Source: Myxococcota bacterium
GTDB lineage: Bacteria; Myxococcota_A; UBA9042; DTJE01
NCBI GenBank assembly: GCA_029975745.1
Contig: JARKOL010000176.1
Coordinates: 1-33,543, forward strand
Length of the DNA: 33,543 bases
Direction of reading: 5' to 3'
In this document: positions 16,706 through 26,200 of the stretch, piece after piece
How the letters are laid out: each line of letters opens with the position of its first letter
Position numbering within the stretch: position 1 is the stretch's first letter
Notes under the pieces: model-generated
The model's input: the letters and a program-made list of their open reading frames with translations, nothing else
What the model was told of the DNA's origin: nothing
Databases searched by the model: none
Program-made: the position numbers and the translations under genes

Positions 16706-18538
16706 ATGCCCTTCGCCGATGCCCGCATGGCGCCCCTGGACCGGATGGATGCCGCGCTTCGCCGGCGTCGCACGGCAGTCACATGGCTGCTGATCCTGGC
16801 CGCCCTTCTGCTGCGAGCGGTCCTGTACCTCCAGGTTACCTCGGGACCGCTGGGCGCCCTGCACCGCTGGGAACAAAGCGACATGCACCACTTCGACGCG
16901 TGGGCCCGAGCCGTCGCGGCGGGAGACCTGGCGTCGGCAACCATTCCCGTGCCGGTGAATCTGCCCCAGGAGCAGGTCGCGCGGGACTACCTGGCCACGC
17001 ACGCCACGGACCCCGCCCATGGCGCGCCCGACCCGGCCCGTGCCCTCTGGGACCGCTGGCTGGGCGATGGACGTTTCTACCAGGAGCCCCTCTACCCCTA
17101 CCTGGTCGCCGCACTCTACCGGGCCGCCCCGGAGGCGGGACCCCGGGCCGTCATGTGGTTCCAGATGCTTATCGGGGTTCTGACGGTGCTGGCGGTGCGC
17201 CGAATCGCCGAGCGACGCTACGGGGCCTCCGCCGGCCTGTTTGCGGCCACCGGCGCGCTGGCGGCGGGCCCGGTGTTGTTCTTCGAATCCCTGCTGCTGC
17301 GCGAGTCCCTGATCACGTTCGCCGGCGTCGCGCTGGTCGATGCGTCGGACCGGACCCTCGCCCTTGGAGGGGCATGGCGCCGGTTCGCCCTGGGGCTGCT
17401 GCTCGGAGGCAGCGTTCTGCTGAAGAGCCCTTTCGCGCTGTACGGCCTGCTGCTGACCGCCGCGTTGGCCTGGCCGCACCGACGCACGCCCGGGATTGCC
17501 GTCCGGTCCCTGTTGCCGTTCGCGGGGGGCTGGGCGCTGGCGATGCTGCCGCTGGTGGCGCGAAATGTCGCGATGGGGTTGGAACCGCTGGCGGCGGCCT
17601 CGGGCGGCGGGTACACCTTCCTGGTCGCGAACCTGCCCGGTGCCGATCCCGCCCAGGGGGCCGCCCCGGGGGTCGCGCAATTCATCGACGCCACGCGCGG
17701 ACGGCTGGGCGCATCGGTCGTCGCGGCCCTGGGGGCCTGGGACAATCCCATGGCCTGGCTGGGTCTGGTGGCCCGGAAGGCGGCCGTGCTGCTGCACTGG
17801 CCCGAGGTGCCGAACAACGAAAACTGGGCGCTGTTCCGTGAGTACGCGCCCGTGCTGGGCAGCCTTCCCCTGGGGTTCGCCCTGGTGCTGCCCGCGGCGG
17901 TCGTGGGCGCCCTGGCCGCATGCCGTCGGGGGAACTCGAACCTTCTGCTGCCCGCGATGATCGCGACGCACGTCGCCATGATGCTGTTGTTCATGCCGCT
18001 TGGAAGGTTTCGCGCGCCCCTGATCCCGCTGCTGCTGCCCGCGGCCGCGTTCGGGATCCTGTGGCTCGCAACCCGGCTTTTTCGCGGGGACTTCCGCGCG
18101 GCAGGACTGGCCCTCGCCGTGGCCGGCCTGGTTGCGGCCTTCCTTTGGCGCCCGGCGCCCCCGGGGATGGGGCAGGTGCGCGCCTCGGACCGCGCCGCGA
18201 CCCTCCAGGTCTGGACGCTGCCTCTGGGGAGGGCCGCCATCGAACACGAACGCTGGCAGGCCGCCGAACTGCTGTATCAGGACGCCATCGACCACGCGCC
18301 CAAGGCGATCCGGCGGGTCGCGGACGGCCACGACATGGGCTTGCGTGGCTGGGACCGCCCACTGGCCGCGCTCTATGCCGAGGCCTGGCAGGGACTCTCG
18401 GACGTTCGCCGGGCCCGGGGCGATGCCGACGGTGCGGCCGGGCTGGAGCGTGCCGCGGAGCGTCTTGACGCGGCGGCGACCGTCTCGGATCCCGCCACGG
18501 ATGCCGCCACATCCCGCCCCGCACGGAACCGGGATTGA
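16706..18538 (+). CDS. GT-C membrane glycosyltransferase (ArnT/PMT-like)
   Basis: This 610-residue polytopic inner-membrane protein has roughly ten hydrophobic segments between residues 22 and 490. The first periplasmic loop after helix 1 holds DMHHFDAWARAVAAGD, with acidic residues where GT39/GT83 enzymes have their catalytic Asp. It also contains FYQEPLYPYLVAALYR, a strong family signature. Such enzymes transfer sugars from polyprenyl phosphate to lipids, proteins or glycans on the periplasmic side. The C-terminal ~130 residues form an Ala/Arg-rich helical, TPR-like tail, a known arrangement in some relatives. GGGGAG lies before the ATG. It is the last gene of the likely operon starting at 14396. 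Acceptor and donor are unknown. Confidence 0.85.
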   Translation: MPFADARMAPLDRMDAALRRRRTAVTWLLILAALLLRAVLYLQVTSGPLGALHRWEQSDMHHFDAWARAVAAGDLASATIPVPVNLPQEQVARDYLATHATDPAHGAPDPARALWDRWLGDGRFYQEPLYPYLVAALYRAAPEAGPRAVMWFQMLIGVLTVLAVRRIAERRYGASAGLFAATGALAAGPVLFFESLLLRESLITFAGVALVDASDRTLALGGAWRRFALGLLLGGSVLLKSPFALYGLLLTAALAWPHRRTPGIAVRSLLPFAGGWALAMLPLVARNVAMGLEPLAAASGGGYTFLVANLPGADPAQGAAPGVAQFIDATRGRLGASVVAALGAWDNPMAWLGLVARKAAVLLHWPEVPNNENWALFREYAPVLGSLPLGFALVLPAAVVGALAACRRGNSNLLLPAMIATHVAMMLLFMPLGRFRAPLIPLLLPAAAFGILWLATRLFRGDFRAAGLALAVAGLVAAFLWRPAPPGMGQVRASDRAATLQVWTLPLGRAAIEHERWQAAELLYQDAIDHAPKAIRRVADGHDMGLRGWDRPLAALYAEAWQGLSDVRRARGDADGAAGLERAAERLDAAATVSDPATDAATSRPARNRD

Positions 18539-18553
18539 ACCCACCGAATGCGC

Positions 18554-18559
18554 TATGAT
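18554..18559 (+). promoter_or_regulatory. Candidate -10 for the MopE-lectin lipoprotein gene
   Basis: TATGAT preceded by GC lies about 30 bases before the GTG start. A TTGAAC at 18535-18540 is only 13 bases upstream, too close for a normal -35. Confidence 0.35.
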
Positions 18560-18587
18560 ACCGGGTCCCTGGTTGCGGAGGCTCCTC

Positions 18588-20399
18588 GTGCGACGCGTCT
18601 GCGTGCTGCTCACGACGGCGATATTGTGGTGGGGATGCGGCGGTGACGACACCCCCCTGGTCGAGGGCATCGACCTTCCCGGCGGCCCCGACACGACGCT
18701 TCAGACCGACCTGCCGCAGGATCTGGGCCAGGACTTGCCGGACCGGGACGTCGGGTCGGACCCCGGTACCCCGGACCCCGGCACCGACGCCACCATCCCC
18801 GACGATGTCCCTGGGGATCTTCCCCCGGACGTCCAGATTCCCGAGGTGGTGGACATCGACCTGCCCTACCCCTTGTGCCAGCCATGCCGCACCGATCTCG
18901 ACTGCAAGACGACGGATGCGAACCACGTCTGCATCCCGGACGGCAACGAGGGAAGCTGGTGCGGCATCCAGTGCGCCGTCACGGGGGACTGCCCCGATGG
19001 GTTCGAGTGCAAGACCATCCGGCCGGAGCTGCGCCAGTGCATTCCGGCGGACGGCGGCACCTGCCCCTGCCTCCAGCGCTACGTCGAGGCCGGATTCCTG
19101 ACGACATGCTGGCGCGAAAACGAGCACGGTCGCTGCGAACAGGACCGCCGGTGCGACCAGCCCTGCACCGTCCGGACGCCCCAGGTGGAGGTCTGCAACG
19201 GAATCGACGACGACTGCGACGGCGCGACGGATGACGGGCTGGGCTCGACGACTTGCGGCGAAGGGGAATGCCAGGTCACGACGCAGAACTGCGTGAATGG
19301 AGTGCCCACCCCCTGCACGCCCCGCGCCCCCAGCGCCGAGGTATGCGACCGCAAGGACAACGACTGCAACGGACTGACCGACGATGACATCCCGGACCTG
19401 TCCTGCGGTGTCGGAATCTGCCGGAACACCGTGGTGGCATGCATCGACGGGCGCCCCCAGTCCTGCGACCCCAGGCCGGCGTCGTTCGAGGTCTGCAACG
19501 GACTGGATGACGACTGCGACGGCGTGACCGACAACGACCTGGGCACCACGACCTGCGGCCTGGGCGAGTGCGCCGTCACGGTGCCGAACTGCATCGATGG
19601 AGCGGCACAGGAGTGCATGCCAAAGGCGCCCACGGCCGAGACGTGCAACGGCCGGGACGACGACTGCGACGGCCTGACCGACAACGGCCTGGGCACCACG
19701 ACCTGCGGGGTCGGCGAGTGCGCGGTCACGGTTCAGAACTGCCTGAACGGCCGGGTGCAGGAATGCACGCCGAACGCGCCGAAGGCCGAAACCTGCAACG
19801 GCCGCGACGACGACTGCGACGGCGTGACCGACAACGGATTCAAGGTGGGCGTGGCCTGCGACGGCCCCGACTCCGACTTCTGCGCCAACGGCACCTTCAC
19901 CTGCAAGGCGGACGGCACGGGGGTCGAGTGCGTCAACGAGACGGTCAAGGACATCGTCGAGAAGTGCAACGGCCTGGACGACAACTGCGACGGTCAGCGG
20001 GACGAGACCGGCTGCCCGTGTCCGGTGCATGTCTTTGGCGGCCGCCTGTACATGTTCTGCTCGGCCAGCACCTCCACCTGGCAGAACGCCCAGACCGAGT
20101 GCCGCCGCTACTCGTACGACCTGGCCTCGATCGCCGATGCCGCCGAGAACCAGTGGGTCTTCGACACCGCCGCCCAGTACTCCAAGAACCCCTGGTGGAT
20201 CGGCCTGAACGACCGCCAGCGCGAGGGGACCTTCGTCTGGTCCAACGGCGATGCGGTCACCTACGTGCCGTGGGAGCCGGGCCAGCCGAACAACTACCTG
20301 AACCAGGACTGCGTGGACATCCATCGCTATGCGGGCAAATACACCTGGAACGATGCCAGTTGCGACGAGAAGCTGAACTACGTGTGCAAGCGGTACTGA
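18588..20399 (+). CDS. MopE-repeat lipoprotein with C-terminal C-type lectin domain
   Basis: This 603-residue predicted lipoprotein has a very short signal (RR, then VCVLLTTAILWWGC; Cys at about 17). An Asp/Pro-rich linker and a Cys-rich segment (about 97-195) follow. Six copies of the MopE-type motif come next, such as EVCNGIDDDCDG, ending about residue 470. Each has a DxDxDG-like acidic loop expected to bind Ca or another metal. The last ~125 residues look like a C-type lectin domain: WWIGLNDRQREGTFVW, then EPGQPNNY (a QPN variant of the EPN sugar/Ca motif), the WND triplet in TWNDASC and the closing YVCKRY. The GTG at 18588 has GCGGAGG six bases upstream; an ATG at 18555 is in frame but overlaps the -10. 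It is probably a surface adhesin. Its 3' end overlaps the opposing gene by 22 bases. Confidence 0.87.
   Translation: MRRVCVLLTTAILWWGCGGDDTPLVEGIDLPGGPDTTLQTDLPQDLGQDLPDRDVGSDPGTPDPGTDATIPDDVPGDLPPDVQIPEVVDIDLPYPLCQPCRTDLDCKTTDANHVCIPDGNEGSWCGIQCAVTGDCPDGFECKTIRPELRQCIPADGGTCPCLQRYVEAGFLTTCWRENEHGRCEQDRRCDQPCTVRTPQVEVCNGIDDDCDGATDDGLGSTTCGEGECQVTTQNCVNGVPTPCTPRAPSAEVCDRKDNDCNGLTDDDIPDLSCGVGICRNTVVACIDGRPQSCDPRPASFEVCNGLDDDCDGVTDNDLGTTTCGLGECAVTVPNCIDGAAQECMPKAPTAETCNGRDDDCDGLTDNGLGTTTCGVGECAVTVQNCLNGRVQECTPNAPKAETCNGRDDDCDGVTDNGFKVGVACDGPDSDFCANGTFTCKADGTGVECVNETVKDIVEKCNGLDDNCDGQRDETGCPCPVHVFGGRLYMFCSASTSTWQNAQTECRRYSYDLASIADAAENQWVFDTAAQYSKNPWWIGLNDRQREGTFVWSNGDAVTYVPWEPGQPNNYLNQDCVDIHRYAGKYTWNDASCDEKLNYVCKRY
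19188..19958 (+). repeat. Tandem 150-bp coding repeats (MopE units)
   Basis: The codons opening each E-[VT]-C-[ND]-motif fall at 19188, 19338, 19488, 19638 and 19788: four exact 150-base (50-residue) periods. A sixth motif follows at 19959 after a 171-base unit. Units 3-5 are the most alike, sharing LGTTTCG and ECAVTV, which suggests recent duplication. Confidence 0.85.
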
Positions 20400-21220
20400 C
20401 CCCGATTCCCGCCCCTCAGGTAGGACCGCACCAGGTTGCGTCGCGAAAAGTGGCCCATCGTGACCAGTTCGATCAGCATGGGACCGCCCAGCAACGCGCG
20501 CGCAATCGCCCCCTCGGAAAGGCCCCGCGCCCGCAGCGCCAGGACGCGCGTCCCCAGTTCCCCGTAGAACGCGATCTTGTCCCGAAGCGCGCCGTGGGGG
20601 TCCGAGGGCGGTCGGGCCGCGCCCGGATACAGACGATGCAGCGGCAGTCCCGCCACCCGCTCCAGCGATTCCACGATCGCGTGAACGTCGCTGTCGGGGC
20701 GCAGCGCGCGATCCCGTCCTCCGACGTACAGGTCCCCGGAAAACAGCCACCCGCGGTCCGGCTCGAAGAAGCCCAGGTGGTCGCCCGAATGTCCCGGCAG
20801 GTGCAACACCTGGAAGCGGTAGGCCCCCGCTTCGATCCGATCGCCCTCGCGAATCGGGCGCGCCGCGACGGGACGCGGCCACCCCCACATCACGCGCCGG
20901 TAGGGATGCAGCGGCTGGCGCCCTCGCGGATCCGCCAGCACCGCGACCGCGTCGGGATGCGCCAACACCTCCCCACCCCCCTGCGCCGCGACCACGGCTC
21001 CCGCCCCACCAATGTGGTCCTCGTGGGCATGGGTGATCAGGATGCGCTCGACCCGACGCCCCGCCAGACGCCGGACGAACCGGGCCGACGCATGCGCGCA
21101 GCCGCTGTCGATCAGCGTGTCGCCGACCAGGTAGCACGTGGTCCAGTAGCGCCCGCGTCCCGCGATGTCCCGGGCGATGTCGAAACGGACCACCTCCCCC
21201 AGCACCGTCTCCTTGACCAT
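20378..21220 (-). CDS. MBL-fold metallo-hydrolase
   Basis: This 280-residue cytoplasmic protein has a metallo-beta-lactamase fold. The N-terminal YLVGDTLIDSG strand is followed by THAHEDH (HxHxDH, 64-69), then LPGHSGDH, WLFSGDLYVGG and RLYPGAARP. In the last block the usual Gly-His is replaced by Gly-Ala, so the final metal-binding His may be missing or shifted. The C-terminal ~70 residues are helical, as in lactamase_B-like proteins with a winged-helix tail (LSEGAIARALLGG). AAGGAGG lies four bases before the ATG. It is only distantly similar to the MBL gene at 15859, so it is not a recent duplicate. The stop lies inside the 3' end of the lectin lipoprotein gene (22-base convergent overlap). 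Confidence 0.88.
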   Translation of the reverse strand: MVKETVLGEVVRFDIARDIAGRGRYWTTCYLVGDTLIDSGCAHASARFVRRLAGRRVERILITHAHEDHIGGAGAVVAAQGGGEVLAHPDAVAVLADPRGRQPLHPYRRVMWGWPRPVAARPIREGDRIEAGAYRFQVLHLPGHSGDHLGFFEPDRGWLFSGDLYVGGRDRALRPDSDVHAIVESLERVAGLPLHRLYPGAARPPSDPHGALRDKIAFYGELGTRVLALRARGLSEGAIARALLGGPMLIELVTMGHFSRRNLVRSYLRGGNRGQYRLHT

Positions 21221-21240
21221 GCGGCCTCCTTGCCTGACCG

Positions 21241-21246
21241 AGGATA
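21241..21246 (-). promoter_or_regulatory. Candidate -10 for the leftward MBL gene
   Basis: TATCCT on the minus strand lies about 20 bases before the start; the surrounding GGATATCC is palindromic. No good -35 is visible. The leader would be about 15 bases. Confidence 0.3.
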
Positions 21247-21312
21247 TCCTGCCCGCCCCAGGTCCGCCACGACGGAATTCCCCATTGCCCTCGATGCATT
21301 CCCGCGACCGAA

Positions 21313-21342
21313 TTGCGGTGACGGCGTCAGGCCGGGTATGTT
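21313..21342 (+). promoter_or_regulatory. Candidate promoter for the GGDEF-EAL gene
   Basis: TTGCGG (21313-21318) and TATGTT (21337-21342) are separated by 18 bases, leaving a short leader before the ATG at 21370. Confidence 0.35.
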
Positions 21343-21369
21343 CAATGAGGTTGCGGATGGACTCGAACC

Positions 21370-23130
21370 ATGGGGTTGCCGCCGAACAACGAGGCGTCCC
21401 GGGGAATCGAGGAGACCCACTCCCCACGCCAGGACGCCCGGGACGGGATGTCCCTGCTGGCGTCCCGCATCTTCGAGTCCACCAGCAATGCCATCATGTT
21501 GACCGACGCCGACGGCACCATCATCGATGTGAACCCGGCCTTCGAAGCCGTCACCGGCTTCTCTCGCGCCGAGGTCGCGGGCGGCAATCCCCGCCTGATG
21601 AAGTCGAACGTGCATGACGCCGAGTTCTTCCGCAAGATGTGGATCGAACTGCGGACCAAGGGCCGCTGGCAGGGCGAGGTCTGGGATCGCCGCAAGAACG
21701 GCGAGGTGTTTCCCAAGTTCTCGACCATCAGCGCCCTCCGGGACGAACAGGGTCGAATCACGCACTACGTCGCCGTCTTCACCGACATCTCCAACGCGAA
21801 GGACGCCGAGCGTCTGCTGCAGCGCCTGGCGCACTTCGACCCGCTGACGGAACTGCCGAATCGAACCTTGTTCCTGGACCGCCTGGAACAGGCCATCGAG
21901 CACGGACGCCGCGCCGGCCGAATGACCGCCCTGATGCTCCTGGATCTGGACCGGTTCAAGCTTGTCAACGACACGCTGGGCCATCGGGCCGGGGACCTGC
22001 TGCTGGTCGAGGCCGCACGGCGTCTTCGTGCCTGCGTCCGGAACGAGGATACCGTCGCGCGCCTGGGCGGGGACGAGTTCACGGTGCTGCTCCACGAGGT
22101 CAAGGGGTTCGGGGATGCGGCCAGGATCGCCGACAAGATCCTGGAATCCCTGGCGCTGCCGTTCGAACTGGACGGCCAGCAGGCCACCGTGTCGGCCAGC
22201 ATCGGCATCACAATCTGGCCCGTCGATGGTTCGGACCGGGATACCCTGATACGCAACGCGGACGCCTCGATGTACCGTGCCAAGCGCCGGGGCCGAGGCG
22301 CGTTCCGGTTCTTCGACGCCTCGATGAACGAAGAAACGCTGGAGCGAATCCAGTTGGAACGGCGTCTTGGAGAGGCCCAGGCACGCAATGAACTGGATCT
22401 GCACTACCAGCCCCGGCTCGACCTGCTCAGCGGCGCCGTCATTGGAGCCGAGGCCCTGCTGCGTTGGCTTCATCCATTCCTTGGCCTGGTGCCCCCCGCC
22501 CGGTTCCTGCCGATCGCCGAGGAGTCCGGAGCCATCGTCGAGATCACCGACTGGCAACTGGGGACCGCCTGCCGGGATGCCGCCCATTGGGCCCGGTTGG
22601 CGGGAAGCCCCCTGCACGTGGCAGTGAACCTTTCCACGCGCCAGTTCCTGGACCCGGCTCTGCCGGTCAGGCTCCGCTCCGCCCTCAGCCAGTGCCCCCT
22701 GCCCCCCGGAACGCTGGACCTGGAACTGAATCCCGCAGTTCTGAGGGAGGCGGGGATCCGCGCGCCGGGTATCGTGCAGGCGCTGTCGGACGCCGGGGCG
22801 CGGGTCTGGATCGATGGGTTCGGCACGGGCGAAACCCACCTGGCGCAACTGGCCCGCCTGCCGATTGTCGGCATCCGGATCGATCGGCGCGTGGTGGCCG
22901 ACCTGGACCGTGGACCCGAGGCGCTTCGCCTGATTCGAACCTGCGTGGCCGTCGCCCACTCCCTGGACCTGATCGTTGCCGCGAACGGCGTCGAGACCTC
23001 CAGCCACCTGGATGTCCTGCGCCAGGCCGGTGTCCGCCAGGTCCAGGGCATCTCGCTGGGAATCCCGGTGGCCGCGACGGAATTCGCCCGCCGATGGCTG
23101 CAGGCGCCGCCACCGCTCGACGCGCCCTGA
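21370..23130 (+). CDS. PAS-GGDEF-EAL protein with degenerate EAL domain
   Basis: This soluble 586-residue cyclic-di-GMP signalling protein has a PAS domain at about 28-145 (LTDADGTIIDVNPAFEAVTGF). The GGDEF domain (about 152-315) has an intact GGDEF at 233-237 and an RxxD inhibitory site (RNED) five residues before it, so it is probably an active, feedback-controlled diguanylate cyclase. The EAL domain (about 335-580) keeps EAL at 361 and the Glu of LEL at 452. However, DDFG is D482-G483-FG, the usual LKID Lys is Arg (503), and AEGVE is ANGVE (Asn 539). Several metal and catalytic positions are therefore lost, and phosphodiesterase activity is doubtful. The ATG at 21370 has a weak ribosome site; an ATG at 21448 is an alternative. 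The gene is divergent from the MBL gene. Confidence 0.92.
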   Translation: MGLPPNNEASRGIEETHSPRQDARDGMSLLASRIFESTSNAIMLTDADGTIIDVNPAFEAVTGFSRAEVAGGNPRLMKSNVHDAEFFRKMWIELRTKGRWQGEVWDRRKNGEVFPKFSTISALRDEQGRITHYVAVFTDISNAKDAERLLQRLAHFDPLTELPNRTLFLDRLEQAIEHGRRAGRMTALMLLDLDRFKLVNDTLGHRAGDLLLVEAARRLRACVRNEDTVARLGGDEFTVLLHEVKGFGDAARIADKILESLALPFELDGQQATVSASIGITIWPVDGSDRDTLIRNADASMYRAKRRGRGAFRFFDASMNEETLERIQLERRLGEAQARNELDLHYQPRLDLLSGAVIGAEALLRWLHPFLGLVPPARFLPIAEESGAIVEITDWQLGTACRDAAHWARLAGSPLHVAVNLSTRQFLDPALPVRLRSALSQCPLPPGTLDLELNPAVLREAGIRAPGIVQALSDAGARVWIDGFGTGETHLAQLARLPIVGIRIDRRVVADLDRGPEALRLIRTCVAVAHSLDLIVAANGVETSSHLDVLRQAGVRQVQGISLGIPVAATEFARRWLQAPPPLDAP

Positions 23131-23211
23131 CGAAGCCGCCGTCCCCGCCCCCCGGATCCCACACCCCCCACCCGGCGACACCCCCGACGGCACGCTTCGC
23201 GAACTCGGTGC

Positions 23212-23217
23212 TAGAAT
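23212..23217 (+). promoter_or_regulatory. Candidate -10 for the membrane/spermidine-synthase-like gene
   Basis: TAGAAT preceded by GC lies about 28 bases before the GTG start. No clear -35 is seen. Confidence 0.35.
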
Positions 23218-23244
23218 GCGGCGTTCGCGGCTTCAGGAGGCCAT

Positions 23245-26200
23245 GTGAGCAGTCGGGTCTTGCGCATCGGCGGATTGTTGTTCCTGTCCGGGTTCTGCGC
23301 CCTGGTCTACCAGACGGCGTGGTTCCGCGAATTCCGCATGATCTTCGGGATGTCCACGCCGGCTTCGGCGGCGGTCACCGCGATCTTCATGGGCGGGCTC
23401 GGCCTGGGCGGCGCCCTGCTGGGACGACGTGCGGATCGGGTCGCGAACCCGCTACGCATGTACGCCATTCTCGAAATCCTGATCGTCCTGTCGGTGGCGG
23501 CCACGCCCCTGCTGGTCTGGGGCGTCCGGGCAACCTACGCGGCCCTGGGCGGCTCGTCGGCGATGGGCACCGGACTGGGAACCGCCGTGCGACTGGCGCT
23601 TTCGACCCTGGTTCTGGGGCTGCCGACGTTTCTGATGGGCGGCACGCTGCCGGCAGCGGCGCGCGCCGCCGAGGACGACGACGACGAAGGACGACGCGAC
23701 CTGGCCGTGCTGTACGGCCTGAACACGCTGGGCGCGGTCACGGGCGTCGCCCTGGCCACCTTCCTGCTGCTGGAAATCCTGGGCCTGCACCGGATGCTGT
23801 GGGCGGCCACCCTGGTCAACCTGCTGGTCGCACTGGCGGCGCTGCGCATGTCCCGGGCCACCGACCCGGCCCGAGCCGGGACGGCAGTCGCAACGGACGC
23901 CCCCGCACCCTCCACGGGTTCGGCCCAGACCGCCCCGGCCGCCGCCCCGGCCGGATTCGTCCTGGCTTCCGCGGGAATCGTCGGATTCGCATTCTTCCTG
24001 ATGGAGCTGGTCTGGTACCGCATGCTGGCCCCGATTCTTGGGGGTTCGACCTACACGTTCGGCCTGATCCTGGCCGTGGCCCTTCTGGGCATCGGCCTGG
24101 GTGGTTTCGCCTGGTCGCTGGGCCGCAGGTCTCGCCAGGCCACGCTGGCCGGCTTCGCCTGGACCTGCGCCCTCGAGGCGGTCTTCATCGCCATTCCCTT
24201 CGCGATGGGCGACAGCCTGGCCCTGTCCGCGGCCCTGCTGCGTCCGCTGGGCTCGCTGGGCTTCGCCGGCTTCGTGTCGTCCTGGGCGCTGATCGCGTTC
24301 CTGGTGATCTTTCCCGCGGCCTTCATCGCGGGCATCCAGTTCCCGATGCTGATCGCACTGCTGGGACGCGGCCGGAAGGACATCGGCCGCCAGGCGGGCA
24401 TGGCCTATGCCTGGAACACCGGCGGCGCGATCCTGGGTTCACTGGCCGGCGGATTTGGACTGATCCCGCTGATGACGGCCCAGGGCGCCTGGCGACTGGG
24501 TGTCGGGATCCTGGCCCTGCTGGCGGTGGTGGCCGCCGGCCTGGCATTCCGCACGCGCATCGCGACTTGGCGCCGGCTGATCCTGCCCGTGGCGGCCGCG
24601 CTGACCGCGACGATCCTGATCGCCCAGCAGGGCCCGACCCATGCGTGGCGCCACAGCCCGATCGGCGCGGGGCGCGTCGGCACGACCTTTGAAGGGGACA
24701 ACGAGATCCGCGACTGGCTGCACCGGCAGCGGCGCACGATCCTGTGGGAAGCCGACGGACGCGAAAGCTCGGTCGCCCTGCAGGCCATCAGTTCGTGGGC
24801 GTTCGTCCTGGCCGGAAAGGTTGACGGCAACGCCCTGGGGGATGCCGGCACCCAGGTCATGGCCGGACTGCTGGGCGCCCTGCTGCACCCGGAGCCGCGC
24901 AGCGCCTTCATCATCGGCCTGGGAACCGGCAGCACGGCGGGGTGGCTGGCCCAGGTGCCCTCGATCGAGCGCGTGGACGTCGCCGAACTGGAACCGGCCA
25001 TCCTGGAGGTCGCCCGGGTCTGCGCCCCCGTGAACGAGCAGGTGCTGGACAACCCCAAGGTCCACCTGCTGCTGGACGACGCGCGGGAGCTGCTGACCAC
25101 GACGCCCCGTCGCTATGACATCGTGTTCTCCGAGCCGTCGAACCCCTACCGAGTCGGGATCTCGAGCCTGTTCACCGTGGACTTCTACCAGGCGGTCCGC
25201 CAGCGCCTGACCCCGGACGGGATCTTCCTGCAGTGGCTCCAGGCCTACGAGGTCGATGCCGCGACGGTCCGGACGATCTTCGCCAGCCTGGCCCGCGTGT
25301 TCCCCTCCGTCGAGATCTGGTACACCGCCCAGGGGGACCTGCAACTGGTCGCGACGGCCGCCCCGATGCGACACGACCTGGCCCGCCTCGAGCAGCGCGC
25401 GGCCATGGAGCCGTTCCGATCCGCCCTGTGGCACACCTGGGGGGTCCAGGGCGCCCACGGCCTGTTGTCCCACTTCATCGCCGCTCCCGGTCTGGTTTCG
25501 GCCATCGCCGCCCTGGAAGGCGATGCCGTCAATACCGACGACCTGAACCTGGTCGAGTTCGGTTTCGCGCGAACCGTCGGGCGACGCGGACTGTTCCAGG
25601 TCGCCACGCTGCACGGATTGGCCAGGGCACGCGGCGAGCACCGGCCAGTCATCGCCGGGCCGCAACCGGACTGGGAACGGGTCGAACGCGATGTCGGCTG
25701 GTCCGCCGTGGCCCAGGGACGCGCCCCGGACCCCGATCCCGCCCTGGACGCGGACGCCCCACGGCGGCAGCGCATCCAGCGCGCGCACCTGAGCGGCAAC
25801 CTGGGCGCGGCGTTGCGCGCATGCCGCGAGCCGGCACCCGCCGAGCGCCATCCCGTCGAGATCGCCGCCTGCGCCGAGGCGCTGGCCGAGGCCGGCGATC
25901 CCTCCGCGGCCCCGAGCATGGCCGAGATCGCCGAACTGCTGCCGGCGGAAAGCCACGCCGTGACCGCCCGGATGCGCCTGCGCCAAGGAGACGTCCCCGG
26001 AGCGGCCCGGGCGCTGATTGCGATGCTGGACGTGCTGAAGGACCGCCCCTGGCAACTGCGCACCGTCACGGGCCGCGCGATGCCCCTGGCCGCCCAGATG
26101 GCGGTCGGTGACGCCTCGTCGGGCCGCCAGTTGTTCGATTCCCTGGCCACGCCCCTGTCGGTGATGGCTCTGGAGGAACTGCGTCACAAGACGCTGCTGG

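Noticed and set aside
16109-21299. Two long leftward frames opposite the MBL, glycosyltransferase and lectin genes
   Set aside because: The products are Gly/Arg/Gln-rich with no domains. Only the 20378-21220 part of this strand, in its own frame, has a real gene.
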